Counted from the first letter of the stretch, positions 47,061 through 59,961 are shown. The stretch: 64,000 nucleotides of DNA from Cardinalis cardinalis (GCA_014549065.1 JACDOX010000023.1:4786808-4850807); one strand, 5' to 3'. Made by a program: numbers and translations. Notes: generated by a model from the letters alone, not told the origin.

Positions 47061-50000
47061 ACACTAATGTATTATAGGTCAAGAGAGGCAGGTCTTCACC
47101 TATTACCCCCACAAACAATATGCTTTCCTTCCCTGTTTCCTCTTCAGGATTTTCAGCAATTACTGCCAGATGCAATCAGACTCCTTGAATAGGAGCAACT
47201 GGGGCTTGTTTGTGGCTTGGATTCATTAGAATCAGGAGGATGAAGAAAGGAATAAATTACTTAATTGCACAAAAAAGTTGCAGCCAAAGTGATGGTGAGA
47301 GAAGCTGATTGTGTAGTTGCGTATTAGGCCACTCTTGGAATGGAGGATCTTAGAATAGCTGGTAGTTTGGCCTTCCTGATTCAGACAGATTTGGGTGTCC
47401 TCCAAAACAGATGGCTCCACACACCATCTATTCTTCTCTTTGTCAGGTTTTACCATTTATTTGATCTTGTTCATCTATGATGCTAGTTGTATTAGATGTA
47501 ACACAAATATGCATTCAGATCATATCCATTTAGTCCTGCATCCCAACTTTTATTCTTTTAGCCTTGTTTGATGAGATGATCAAGTTGAACAAAGCCCTTG
47601 TTGTCCTGTTCCTGCACAATATCCATACATAAACCACCAAAACCCATGACTAAAGCCTTGCACAGACAAATAAGCCTCCTGTGTCACAGGTTTTAAAGGT
47701 TTATTTCTCCCTGCTTTACCAAGCAGCTCCCAGCTCTGACAAATGATAACCAGACACAACAAATAGTTAATTTTTATTTGATCCCATAGAAGCAAACATT
47801 TGCATATGCCCAAGCAAAACTGCCCCCTCCCATCCTTATGCTGAGACCCCTGTTCAGATATTCTCTTCAGGTTCCAGGCCATGTGTTATGCTTGTGGGTG
47901 GTCTTAAGATCTTAAAGAAAAGCTTTGCTCTGTGAAGTCATGCAGCACTGTGTGCAATTAAGAGGCTTTTTTCCTTTTTTTTTTTTCTCCTAACCCCCTG
48001 AATGTTTCCTGATTTCATTGTTGTTGCGAATGATTAACACTTTGTGGAAGAGCTGCCTTTCAGGTAATGGTTAGCATTAACTTTGTAAAAATGAGATGTA
48101 TGGTTAGGGACTCACTTCCCAGTGTCCTGCTGAGCACGGTGCTGCTCCACAGCACTGCTCACTCGCAGGGGCTGGAGTGGGGTCACACCAACTCCCGATG
48201 CCTGGCTCTGAAGTGTGTGCTACTCTCTGTGCATTTACAGGGCAGCCTTGGCAGCTGCTATTGCTCTTTCATCTGGAGCAGTTGGGGTATCCCTTGTTTG
48301 CCTGATGACTGTGGGGATCTGTGGGCAGCGAGGGGCAGGTCTTTATGTCACACGACATGGTCCTGGATTACAATGAACTTTCGGGATCTGTAGTCATTTA
48401 TCTTTTAGCCCAACATCTGCTGCAACCTGACAGATGCTCAGCAACAATACTTTACTCTGCAATTGTATTTGCATCTTGAGTGCACAGCACAGGATTTTTG
48501 GGGACCTTTGAAGCCAAAATTGGAGATTGTGAAACTCTTTAACATTTCTTGAAGTAAAGTGAAACACCCATGGCAATGGCAGTGTAGTTGCAATGCTGGA
48601 GGGAGAGCTCAAGCTCGCAATTTCCAAGGAGATAAACTGAAGATACGTCTTCCCAAGGCTGGCATCANACAACTGTTTGCATTGCCCCTGTGGGGGCAGC
48701 TATTCCAAAGAACCTATCTCCTGTAGTCCTTTTAGAGGCCATGTGTTGATACAGGTTCATGGAGATTATGTGCCCTTCAGATGGCAACATTTGGGACTGA
48801 AGCTGATGGAATTTTTAGGCTAGAACCACTGTTGCACATTTGCCAGTGTCCACTTTGTCCTCCTTGTCCTCCCCTCAGCCCTTCCACAGTGCCCATGGCC
48901 CATGGTTGCTTTGGTCCCAAGGTTTCCCCACTCCTCCTCCTGTGCCAGAGGGGAAGGAGAATCATGCCCCAAGGAGAAGTGGGGCCCAACTGATGGCTCC
49001 CCTTGCCCTGGACAGGGCAAATCCTGTGCCAGGATCATTTCCCCTTCCTGTCAGCAAAGACAGAGGGCTAGTTATGCTGGAAAAGCAAAAGTAATGCTCT
49101 GTTCCCTGCACTGCTTTCATTCCCATGGGCAAGTGTGATTTTTATTTGGGGTGTTTCATAGCACACTGGTGAACACATTTTATTGCAAGTCTTGGAGGCT
49201 TAATTTTACTGCTATGTCACTAGGGGGAGATTTTTGAAGGCACAAATGCATTTAAGTGCTTACTTTCTTTTGAAAGTCAACAGGAGTAACACATCTAAAT
49301 GGCCTTTGTGTGTGAGGGAAATACTGTGAAATGGGTAGAGCCCACATATCTGTTGCAAGTGATAAAGAAAGCCAATGGGTGAGGCTACACTGAACTGGTT
49401 TTTTGTGGGTTTTTTTGGTCTTTTTTTTTTGTTTTTCTAAATTGCCTTCCCATCCTTCATTTCTCACAGGCTGGGAATTGGTTTGTTACAAAGCATTGAG
49501 ATACCTCATCTCCTCAGTCGAAATCCTCCTAGATAGTTTTGTGATAAGAAGACTGAGAAAATCCACACAAGGAACTTGTCTTTGTACAGATGATACCTGG
49601 CTGCTTTTCTGTCTAAAGTTATAGAGATTCAAGAGCTGATGATGTCTTACAAAGGCTCTCTCTATCCGAGGGTCCCCTCAGAGAGGCGGGGGGAGATTTG
49701 CTTTGACAGGCTTTAAAGTCTGTGTAATCTCTTGCAGAATGGCCTCTGCTTTCACAGCTCCTCAGGTTGCACCATGTCCTGATTTCTACATTTGTATTTG
49801 TCAATGAAACATTGCCTGAGCTTGGGTGAACAGTTCTCAGTCTGAGTGAGGGCTGCTCGCTTTGGGTATTTACCACTTCTGTTGTGAAACTATCCCAATG
49901 CCCAGAATATTATCAATAACCTCTGAGTGACTAAACTGGTCTGAATGGAAACNTGAAGGAAGATGAAGGATGCAAATAAATATTCTTGTGTGCCTGGAAG

Positions 50001-50380
50001 GCAAGAAGCACTGGCAAAACTTTGACCAAATAAAAGGGTATTTGTGCCAACACTGGTGAAAAGGATNTGGACACAGTTGGAAGCAAAAGGCCTCTGCAAT
50101 GTGCATGCTGTAAATGGTGCTTTAACTGGGACCAAACACCTATGCTGGGCACCTGTGGCCATCTGTGTTTGCTGCTAGCGGTGCTCTTTAAATGCTACCG
50201 TTTCCTATCAGAGGCACAGGCTTAGCAAATGGACCTTTCTGCGTGGAATGAGCATGTCTATGGGCAGACCACCATCCTTCATATGTGTTCGAAATGGAGG
50301 TTAAAAAGGTTGCTGTCCTGTTGTGTCAGGAGTGGCAGACGTCACCTGGCTGGTCTCTGAAGGCTCTTGAGGAACTTCTG
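47061..50380. other. Intergenic sequence
   Basis: No gene supported. The GC-richer part at about 48.8-49.05 kb gives overlapping open frames on both strands that are composition artefacts. A T/G-rich tract lies at 49400-49437. Confidence 0.6.
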
Positions 50381-50830
50381 CCGATTGCTGAACTCATTCG
50401 TTCTGACACTCTATTACCTCCTTTGTTTTGACATATTTTCACTCTCCTCTTAATGTTTCCTGTTTTCATGAATCTTGCCCTTCTGCTGCATTTTCCTGTG
50501 TGTGTTTTTTTTTTCTCCCAGATGTTGTATGGCTAGCTATTTCAGTAACTCTTTGCGTACTACAGAACTGAAAAAAAAAAGGCCAGTGGAAAAACCCCAC
50601 GTTGGAATGATAGNGTATTTTCCATGCGCGCGTCGCACGCTGGCTGCAACATGTTCAACTGATACGCTAAACATCTATCTAAAATACTGCTATACAAAGG
50701 GCTTAATTATTGTATCCATTCAGGGTATGAGTTGGCATCTGCTATTTCGAAAAGCAAGAGGCTCTTTTAAAATAGCAACGATTTGCTGGCAATCATGGAT
50801 TTAATATTTGTTCAGTGCTTGAACCTGTTT
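50380..50830. promoter_or_regulatory. Candidate conserved segment with a CpG cluster
   Basis: A pyrimidine tract ending TTTCTCCCAG (about 50511-50520) looks like a splice acceptor, and is followed by an unusual CpG cluster, CATGCGCGCGTCGCACGC (about 50623-50640), then AT-rich sequence with TTAATTATTG. It could be an enhancer or a lncRNA exon. No coding match. Confidence 0.25.
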
Positions 50831-52630
50831 AGGCACAGGTTTGTCTGATGTAGGTAGTTTAGGACTTATTAAATAGTCAAAATACACAGGCCTAGGGCAG
50901 GATATTTGAAGATGCACACAGCAGGCCTTATTCTGACTTCTAAAAGTCAGGTTATCCATTAAGATGACTAGCTATGTATTTCTACACTTGAAAATATCAG
51001 CCTGCCTCATAAAGCTCAACCATGCCAACTCTTTGCTTACCAAAGTAATTATATCTGTATCCAAGCAGACTTATCANGGTCAGGTTTTTTTCCTGTATGG
51101 TGTAGTTTATATGTGGTGTATCCTAGTGCTAGTATGTAGATACTGTGCCTGAAGCTGAAATGGGATGAGCTACTCAGTTTTACATATCTGTAATGCTTGT
51201 ATTTGACAGCTCANTGCTGAAAACTTTGCAAAGGTAAGTACATATAAGCCTGGGTCCTAAGCTCCAGAGGTTTTACCAATTTACCTCTGAGATTCAGTTG
51301 CCATGAATATGTGTCAAGTCAAATTTCACATTGGAAAGGGATAACTAATGTAAAACCNAGGTTATAAGGAACTGACAGCAGCTATCTTTGTCATAGTTCT
51401 GTCAGCCTTCCCCTCAGTTCTGCAGGTGAACATCTTCTGAGTAAATGTCCTTGAAGCATGTTTCTTCCCCCACTTCACTCACTTCATGGGTGGATGTCAC
51501 TTGCTGAAGCACTTGTAGTGTCTACAAGTACACCTGGGAAAATTTTCTCTAAATCCCAACTGTTGGAGTAATTCTAACCAGTAGATACATGCTTGGAAAA
51601 TGTCTGTGGTGAATACCCTATTGTTCTTCAAAATACCCAGGCTGTGAAAAATGTGCTGCCTTTGAACCAGCTGGACATGATTGAGTCCATTACTACTGGA
51701 GGACATTGTTAGGCTTGTCATGTTCTTGTTGCCAGCTAGATTCTCTGTGTGCAATGTATTCAAAGTTTGACCCATGGCTCTGCTACTTCCCTGTGCATCT
51801 ACTCCTGGTTAGAGAAACTGTGTCTGGCCTAACCTCTGTGCCTCTTCAGTAGCTTGGTAATGTCCTCAACTGAATATGGTCATAAATGACCCCTGAGAAA
51901 AACCTTGCTACAGGAAAAAGTCCCAGAATTTCTTCTTAATCTTCTCCTCTGATCANTACCTGGGCTGCCTAGGATGCTGAGGGTCAGAGGAATTCAATCT
52001 ATAAATGCAATTAAATTCTTCACAGCAGAAACTTTCTCTCACATGTGTTGTTGGTTGATGGTGGCTTTCAGTCCTTTCCCCATGGAGCTGGGAGCTGAAT
52101 TGTAGAGGAGAGCCCCTAAGCTGTAAGACACTGCTAACTTGTGACGTGCAAGGCACTTGAGAGTGGCTTGCAGTGTGCCAAGCACAGAGGTGGAACACTT
52201 GGGACAAAGGAATTCAAAGTTCTTGATTTAAACCAAGTCACGGCTGGTTTTGGAGTACAATGACAGCCTCCCAAAATTTTTTGTTACTTTTTTGTATTTC
52301 GAAAATGCCACCTGACACTGTCAAGTGATTGNGGTGCTATCAAGCAGTCACCTGATCCCTCTGCTAGATGGGCTTGTTGGATGAGTTAGAAGTCCAGGAG
52401 TTTGGACCCTTGATGGCAGCAAAGTCTNCTTCTCTTTAAATGTATGTATAACATGTTTTCTATGCCCTCTTAAAAGACANTGGTACCTGGGATTTCTTTC
52501 AGATCCAGATGGAAAGCTTTTGTTGAAAGGAGTGGTAATGAGGCTTAGTAAGATTTGTTTTTTGTTAAGAAAAGATCATCTGGCGCTTGCTTTTGGAGCT
52601 GGTTGCTCATGAAGGTTTCTAATTCAGGGT
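50831..52630. other. Intergenic sequence
   Basis: No gene, RNA or recognisable repeat seen. Confidence 0.6.
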
Positions 52631-52920
52631 CTTAATTTTTGTAAAGAGTGAATTACAAGAAGTCAGAAGAATGATGCGAAGAGCATTTAATAATGCACAT
52701 TCACAAAGAAGTGGTGTAACTACATTAATTAGGCAAGTCTTGCGTAAAGATGCAATGTAATTATATATTTGAGACAGTTAATTAGGGAGCTACTTGGAAA
52801 TTTCAGTGAATATTAAGGTAATTATACATAAATACTATAACCATTAAGACTGCACCCATAATGAAAGCAATAACTAATTACATAAATAACAGCATACTTA
52901 TGTTTTTACATTACCAATAC
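52630..52920. promoter_or_regulatory. Candidate conserved non-coding element rich in TAAT cores
   Basis: Homeodomain-type cores recur every 20-60 bp: CATTAATTAG (52723-52732), TTAATTAG (52778-52785), GTAATTATAC near 52818 and CTAATTAC near 52874, plus TTAATAATGCAC near 52688. The sequence is not a simple repeat. Of the desert segments this is among the most enhancer-like. Confidence 0.4.
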
Positions 52921-54600
52921 CTAACAATACTTCCTCTCTTTCCCTGCTCTCTTTGCCATGCAAATGACAAAACTTCATTTTTTGATTCAGATATTCTTGC
53001 AAATTGTTGAGGAAACAATGAACTTTCCCCTTGTCCTCTTTTTCTAGAGAAGGTTAGACAGCAGGAGTTATGCACACCTAGCAAGAAGACAGTCAAGCAT
53101 ACTGCGCAAGTCTGCAGGTTACATGCTGAGTTTTTGGTGACTTCGCTTGGATTTCATACAAGCCCAGGTCTGAGAAGTTTAATAAAGAAAATGTATAGCT
53201 GCAAGGAAGATGTTTTAGACTGTTCAGGCAGCTTTGAGTGAATCAATAGTGAGGGTTAGGTGGATGGCTGTCATAGAAACAGTGCCCTGCATTTCGTAGC
53301 GTTGGGCCTGTAGGCAAATGCCAGATCTTTGCTAAAACATGTCCTACCATTTAGTTTGTCAGGGTTTGAGGTATCTGTCTGCTGTCACCTTCATGTTCAC
53401 CTAAACCTACTGGCTTCTAGCGACAAGTGTGTCAACACTTGCTATGTTGTGCACATTGCTGTTGTTTTTCCAAGCTACTTCAAAAAGGCTGTAACTCAGG
53501 CTCTTTAAACCCTTAAGAACTGCTATGCTCAGAGCTTTATGTGAGAGGCAGCCTTATTGACTCAGCTGAAAATCAGAATTGTTGCTTCTTAACATACTTA
53601 CAGAGTCAATAATACTTTCTAGCAACTCTCACCTAAGGATCTGAAAGTCTCAGAATGAGTCTGTGATTATGTGTGCTATTGTGATGGAGACTTTACATGT
53701 GGGGAAACTGAGGCACAAAGAGCTCAAATCACTTACCCAATCTAATGAAGGACATCCAGAGTCCCACTGAGAGTCTCTCTGCTCTGTTTTAATCAAAGTC
53801 ATCCTCTCTCCTGGCAGAAGGATGTGGTTGGTACATGGTTTGGGGTCTAGTGATGGGACTTTTTCCTCTCTTTGTCAATCTTGTCTGAATAATTAAATTG
53901 ACCTGGTGTGACAGAGGAGTTCACAAAGGAATGTAATTTTCAGCCAGTTGTCTATATTATTATGCTTCCATTAACATCATGAGTAGCAGACTAAAAAGGC
54001 CCATAGCAGCATGGGCTCAGTACATGTTTGTAATTTTGAAGTTACTGTCCTGTAGAACACAAAGTCATAACTAGAGAGGGGCTGGCACCTGGGATTTGCT
54101 TAGGCAAAGTTAGAGATGATTTAGGACAATACAGTAAATTTTGCTGTACTCTCATTGCNCACTCCAGGATAAGTATCTGTATGCAACTAAATGGTGTTTT
54201 CTTAGCTTAACAATAGTGACCAATGATACTTCCTGTCATAAACTTTAAAACATATCAAAGGCCGGTAGGCNATTTAAACTTATTTTGATTCTAAATAAAT
54301 AGTGTCATAATTTTGAGACGGTAAATTGTTTCAATTTCTATAAATTATTTTATTGTTATGAGTTTACATAATGGCTCGTGTTCCAAGGCAGGTCAGTTCT
54401 TATATCTTTTTTTTTGCATGGAGTAATGTCACTAAGTTTTTAAGCTCTTTGTTTCTAGCAGAGTGAGATAAGGGGCAGCTGAGCTTTTTTTGGCAGTATA
54501 ATACACGGACACTGAACTTTGTGTAGATCTGTTGGAAGAAAGATTAATTAACAAATGCTACAGCAATAGATACCTACCAAAGATAAATTTTGCTACATTG
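52921..54600. other. Intergenic sequence
   Basis: No gene seen. One MIR-like fragment (53690-53775) is listed separately. Confidence 0.6.
53690..53775 (+). mobile_element. MIR/CORE-SINE-like fragment
   Basis: TTTACATGTGGGGAAACTGA then GGCACAAAGAGCTCAAATCA CTTACCCAA matches the MIR order 'GATGAGGAAACTGAGGCACAGAGAGGTTAAGTAACTTGCCCAA' in its core words. Old, and the match is recalled. Confidence 0.6.
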
Positions 54601-54639
54601 CTGTGATAGATTTCCCTGAGTTTGTGACCANGAGAAATA

Positions 54640-55660
54640 GAGTAGAAATTCTAGTTCATCAAGATTTCTATAAAATGTTTAATACAGTGGTATACAGAAG
54701 AAAACTCTATGGGCTGGAGAAGATATGACACAATAAATGTAAAGAAATGGCTAAGGAAAGATTGCTGAAAACTGAACTAAGAGAACTGCCAAGGGACAGG
54801 AACAGTAACTAGCAAAGTTTATTAATGATCGGTCTTTTGACCTATCTGAACATTTTTATTTGTAGTCGCAGCAGAAAATCTGTGCGCATACAAAGTCTAT
54901 AAAGAGACAGCTGAAAGGCCTTGACAGTTCAGAGAAGGACTGACCCTGACAACAGGAGAAATGGAAAACGGATAAAATGAAGTACTAATAAACCACAAGG
55001 TCATGCAGATGTTTTTTTGCTCTGAGCAGGAGGCTCATCAGCTGGAAGTAAGAGAGAAATGTTTTGCTGAATCTCCCAATGATTGACAAATGCTGGGACT
55101 CTGCAACAGCAGGGAAGGGAAGTATTCCCTGAGATGTTCTGGATGTTGCATCACGGGAAGCATATCCAGGAAACATGTGGGATTCCTGACTACTTTTGTA
55201 CAAGGCACTGGGGACATCCAAAAAAAGACTCCAGAAGAAGGGAAATTAAGTTGAGATAGGAAATGGGGAATAAAGGACTGTGTCTTTAGTTTAGCAAAAC
55301 TAAACCTGAGTAGAGATATATTTCTCCCTATACATATATTATCAGGGTAAGTGGTGAAAGAGAACTGGTTAAATTAAGGGTGTATTGAACACCATAGGAA
55401 CAATTGATAGGAGCCAACTGAATAAATGTTCTTTGGAAAAGGGATGAAGGTTTTAATAACGTGAAGTTTTGGAGCAGTTTTCCAATAGGAGTCACAGGGG
55501 CAAGAAAACTACCTGGTTTCAAGAAAAAACTTGAGAAATTTATCAATGAGATTGTGATGTTGTGATATCAATGAGATATGATGTGTCAGACGTAGCAGGG
55601 GATGACCTGGGAGGACTCTTCCAGTCCTATTTCCTATGTAAAACTATTCAACAGAGCCCC
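54640..55660 (+). mobile_element. Ancient L3/CR1-like LINE remnant
   Basis: The left part resembles the amniote CR1/L3 reverse transcriptase: at 54650-54700 a frame reads LVHQDFYKMFNTVVYR against the family's LDFSKAFDTVPHG. The right part matches its 3' region: AAGTTTTGGAGCAGTTTTCC AATAGGAG (55465-55492), ACCTGGTTTCAAGAAAAAAC TTGA (55510-55533), and a tail GGATGACCTGGGAGGACTCT TCCAGTCCTATTTCCTATG (55600-55638). These parts are in the expected order over about 1 kb. Stops and gaps throughout show it is long dead. Much older than the CR1 copy at 34.8 kb. Confidence 0.65.
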
Positions 55661-57769
55661 TGGTCTCCAGAGTATTTTTTTTTCTGTAAAAAGACTTCAA
55701 TAGCAAGCTAGGGAAAATGGCCTTTGCTTTGGATTCTTTGTTTGCCCTTATCTATACAGGAGACATAGATCTGATCAAAGTGCCAATGNATCTTGTGGTA
55801 GATTGGATGCAGATCTCTATTATCTGTGTGACAATACCTTTTCGAGGTCCTGCTCATTACTGGGGCCCAGCTACTTTCCATGACCTGACATTTATGATCC
55901 CAGTTCATCTCTTAGCTAAATTCATCTGAAGCTGTTTCCTTGATAGCCCTTTCAATATTTTACAGGTTTCTTACAGTTCTTGTATTCTTGAAACCTTCTG
56001 AGGTCCTTCAAAGCAAGCCAAACAATCTTCTATCTTTCACAGTGCCATCAGCTAGCCAAGCCCATGAGTAGATCCCTAATTCTCTGAGATAAGATCAGTA
56101 GCCCATCATCCTCTGCTATCCTAAAAAGATCTGCTGGCAACTGAAGTCTAGGTGTAGCAACTGAAAGAACTGTTAATAATGGATGATGACTGACAAAACT
56201 CTTAGGTGTGAAAGGAGATTTACCGGGAGCACGGTGTTCATGCATAGTGCTCATTGATTGACAGCCCCAACAGGTTAGAGGTTACCCATGGAATACAGTC
56301 TTGATGGCCTAGGATGAAATGTTCCCCCTGACCCTTCTGTAAGCTGGTGATACAAAGCACTGGCTAACATANCATTAACTTGCGACACCATGATGATGGG
56401 ATTAAGACCCAGAGGGCTTTATCTCTACCTTATTAANGGCAATTAAAAGCTGCGTGACAGTTTTAAAACTTGTTGATGTAAAGAAAGTTAGTGCCTGTCT
56501 TATAGCAGCACAGTAAATAATTGTCTGGCTGCTTGGCTTTTTGTAATCTGCCCATGCAGCTGGATATTATCATTATTTTGCTGCAAATACAGCTTTTCGA
56601 TTTATCAACAAAAGAGCAGGTAAGGCTCTATGTAAATAGTGATGAAGGACACTTCCAAGTTGNATTTTTTCTCATTTAGATTGCTGAGCATGAAAGAAGC
56701 AGAGGATTTTCAAAACTAGTGACAGTATCTGTTAGACCTGTTTTTCAAAGTCTAATTACCCCCCAAAAATGTTAACCCCAATTTTAGTTACTGAAAACTT
56801 CACCTGGCTAATTCATAGGGCAGGTATTAAAATCTCTCCCTTCTTTATATGGAAAGGGATTTTTATTCCTTCTTGGGTGTTTACNGTTGTTGGAGCTGTA
56901 CTGATTTGTGGCAAGAAGTTTCATATCTTTTGGCCTTCTGAATTCAAGGAAATGTGACTACTCCCAGAGCAATATTGTGAGTGCTGTGAACTAGAAATAG
57001 CTCTCTTATGTGCTGCTCCTGTTAAAATCTCAATCTAAATTGGAAAGAAAGGATCAACCCCAAATATTGCTCTAACTGGAAAGTCATATTTCCCTCAAAT
57101 ATTTAGTGACTGTTCTTGTGCTCCGACATATCCTGATTAACTTTTCTGGTTGTGGCATCTCACTTTTCAGACTGTGTTTCTGAACTACCTTTCTCACTTC
57201 TATTTTTCTGTGCAGATGTGCATTAGGTGCTTTTTCATGAGAACTGGGTGTTGGGGTTTTAAGGGGATCTTATATGCTGTGAATCTTTCTTGATCTTTTA
57301 GGAANCATGGTTAGGTTTTGGCTTTCAAGAGTCAATCTCAACTCTGGCGTGACAGAGTGGCGAAAAGGTCATCAGTGCAGCTCCCAAAGAGACTTCTCCC
57401 CACTTGCTCCCCATCAAGCAAGAGGCAAAGATGCCAGATCTGCCTTTCTCTGTATTTTTACTGATTTTTTTCTCGGGTTATAAGGGCTGGAGAGTTTTTA
57501 TGCATTTGGTGTTCATTGCTTTTGGACTAGAGTAAAGGACTCTCAGCTTTTGCCACTGCTGTAGTTTCAGGGGTGTTGGTGGCTGTGGCAGCCTGCAGTG
57601 ACCTGTGTCTGGCTGAGCCACTCCAGCTGTGCCAAACCAGCTTCAGGACTCCTGCTGGGTCCTGCCTTCTCCCAGCTCTCCAGAAGCTGTGGGACTGGGA
57701 GACATCGCCTGTCATTTTAGCCTCTTGCCACTCCAAGGCGGAGATTGCCTTACACTTGTAGTTTATACA
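55661..57769. other. Intergenic sequence
   Basis: No gene supported. Open frames of 60-70 codons occur on both strands with no recognisable domain. A segment at 56430-56650 resembles a conserved element (listed separately). Confidence 0.6.
56430..56650. promoter_or_regulatory. Candidate conserved non-coding segment
   Basis: Unique sequence with GGCAATTAAAAGC, TATTATCATTATTTTGC, CTGCAAATACAGC and CGATTTATCAAC motifs (homeodomain-, octamer- and GATA-like). The regulatory role is inference. Confidence 0.25.
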
Positions 57770-58260
57770 GCCCCAAGCACAATGTCAGCATTACACATTA
57801 ATTAATAATAGTGGCTTATATTGCTAATCACTTAATTATAAATTATGTCTGCTGGTTATGCCTGCCATCACATATTACTTTGTAGTTACATAGATATACA
57901 CATAGTGTATCTGGGCTTTTGTAAATCAGCTTGTAGTTGTTCAATGGTACAAAGGCTATGCCAGCACATAAATCCGATGTAAACTGCTAATCATTTTTAA
58001 ATGAAGACAAAGCAATCTGAGTTTTAAATCCATAATGCAACAGAATTACAGTGCATGTGCCTGAAATTTAGGAAGAGAACTTGCTTTGCAGACGTTTCAA
58101 TTGTNACTAAAATTCTGACGTTATGCACATTACATGGTATTTTACTGAAATCACACTCAGTGGCAGATTTGCATAAATGAATGTATTGTATTTTTTATAA
58201 CTGTGAAAGCTTTAATTACCTAAACTCTAATTAGGCTTGCATTTTTTAGAAAACACAAGA
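57770..58260. promoter_or_regulatory. Candidate conserved non-coding element rich in TAAT cores
   Basis: Contains ATTAATTAAT (57797-57806), GCTAATCACTTAATTATAAA near 57823, GCTAATCATTTTTAAATG near 57986 and CTCTAATTAGGC near 58226. It is AT-rich without low-complexity runs. This is the most motif-dense stretch of the desert together with 52.63-52.92 kb. Confidence 0.4.
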
Positions 58261-59887
58261 TATTAGCNTATTTTGTAGTTGGCTCAACTTTAATGTTTTC
58301 TCACATTTGTAACTCATACGTANTAAAATTCTATAAAAGCACAGGGAAAACAGAGAGATGAAAGCATCCCTGGAATTTCTGGAGCTGATTGGTTGTTTCT
58401 CCTCTTGGTGCATTTAAGCCTCAATGCACTGAAATTTTCTTGAATGCTGCCCTAGGGCCAAAACCACACCTGATATAATTTTGTTGCAGACAGATCTGTT
58501 AGTGTTGCATCTAAACAAGTATATTTTGATAATTTCTAGATATAAAGGTGTTGTGTGAAAGGGACTTATTGAGAGTTATTGATGATATTATTTTATAGTG
58601 GAATTTATTTGGTGTTCTTGCAACTCTTGCAGAGTTCTACAATGGTTTTTTGTAGAGCAATATGACAATACTGTCTGGGTACTTGGCCTGCTGGGATTGG
58701 GATTGCAACAAAGATTTAGGCACACAACACATATTAGAAAATGTTTATCCCAATAGGACTTTCACATGGTGCCCATGGTACTGTGGTGCCTTTCATAAAG
58801 TGGGAAAAATTACCCAGATGAACTACCATNTATTGTTGTTGTCCCTTTTGCCTAACCTATGAAAGAAGTGCTAATTCATCTTGTCTTAATTCTGCTGAAT
58901 TTTCTCCTTTACACCTGTGAACACACCTCTTGTCTCTCTGTTGAGCTGTCCAGATTTTGCCCTTTCCGGTGTCANGAAGTTGTGGCAGTTTCCTGTGGGT
59001 TTGTCACCATGTGGGTAGGCTGCTGTAATGTGCTCAAACAAAGCTACTTTTGCAGGAATTGAGAGGCCTATGCTGGATCAGAGCATCCAGGCCAGCATTC
59101 ACTGAGGATGTGCTGCTGGGAGCATGCAGCACCTCTGTTCTCTCCTGCTGCTAAGGCAGGTCTACATGCTGTTGACGTGCTTGTTGTGGTGTGTAGCCTT
59201 CCAGATGCTCAGGAGTGCTGATTTTCTAAGTCAGAGTGAGGTGAAGATATCTCACCTCTTGAAGGACTGNTTTGAGAGAAATTGTATAAATCCTCCATTA
59301 TTCTATGTGCTTCTTGCAGTGTTTCTGTAAGGTAGAACCAGAGAGTGCTGCGGCCCTACCATTGCCAGAACAGAAAAAAAACTTAATAATATCTCACCCA
59401 TTATTACTATTGAGGGTTTCAGCTGTATTTTGTCAGGAGGAATGAAAAAGAGAAAAGGAGCATCATATTTATTTCTGTAATTTCTCCTCCCTTACTCTTT
59501 TCAATCCTTTAACATCTTGCAGCAGAAAGATCTGAGGAGATGTTGATCTAAACNAATGAACTGTTTGGATGAAAAGTAGGAGATGTAAACATTTTGCATC
59601 TACAGGTTACATTTCTTGTTCTCTTCTCAAGCCTCCCTTTTTAGAATGCTGACTGTGCCTTTCACTTAACCATAGTGCTCTGGGAGACACTCTTCTCTGC
59701 AGCACTGGTGGGGATATATNGGTTTGGGGCATGTTAATGCATTTGTGCTAACTGACATCCACTGGAGTGATGGAGGACACATTNTTAAAAATGCCTTTCT
59801 TCTTTCCTTACACATCATAATATTGTCCTAAATATTTCATTTTGAAGGCAGGCAGATACCTGTGATTGCAAGGTATCNTTCAAGCTT
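58261..59887. other. Intergenic sequence
   Basis: No gene, RNA or recognised repeat seen. Confidence 0.55.
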
Positions 59888-59961
59888 CTGTGCCAGGGCA
59901 GACCTGGCACAGGGTTCACTGATATCACTCGGGGATCACTGATATCACTCAGTGATATCAG
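59888..59961. repeat. Compact cluster of inverted and direct repeats
   Basis: First, CTGTGCCAGG (59888-59897) and CCTGGCACAG (59903-59912) form a perfect 10-bp inverted repeat with a 5-bp spacer. Second, TCACTGATATCACTC is directly repeated at 59916-59930 and 59936-59950. Third, CTGATATCACT (59939-59949) and AGTGATATCAG (59951-59961) form a perfect 11-bp inverted repeat around one base. GATA cores appear on both strands. Function unknown. Confidence 0.9.
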
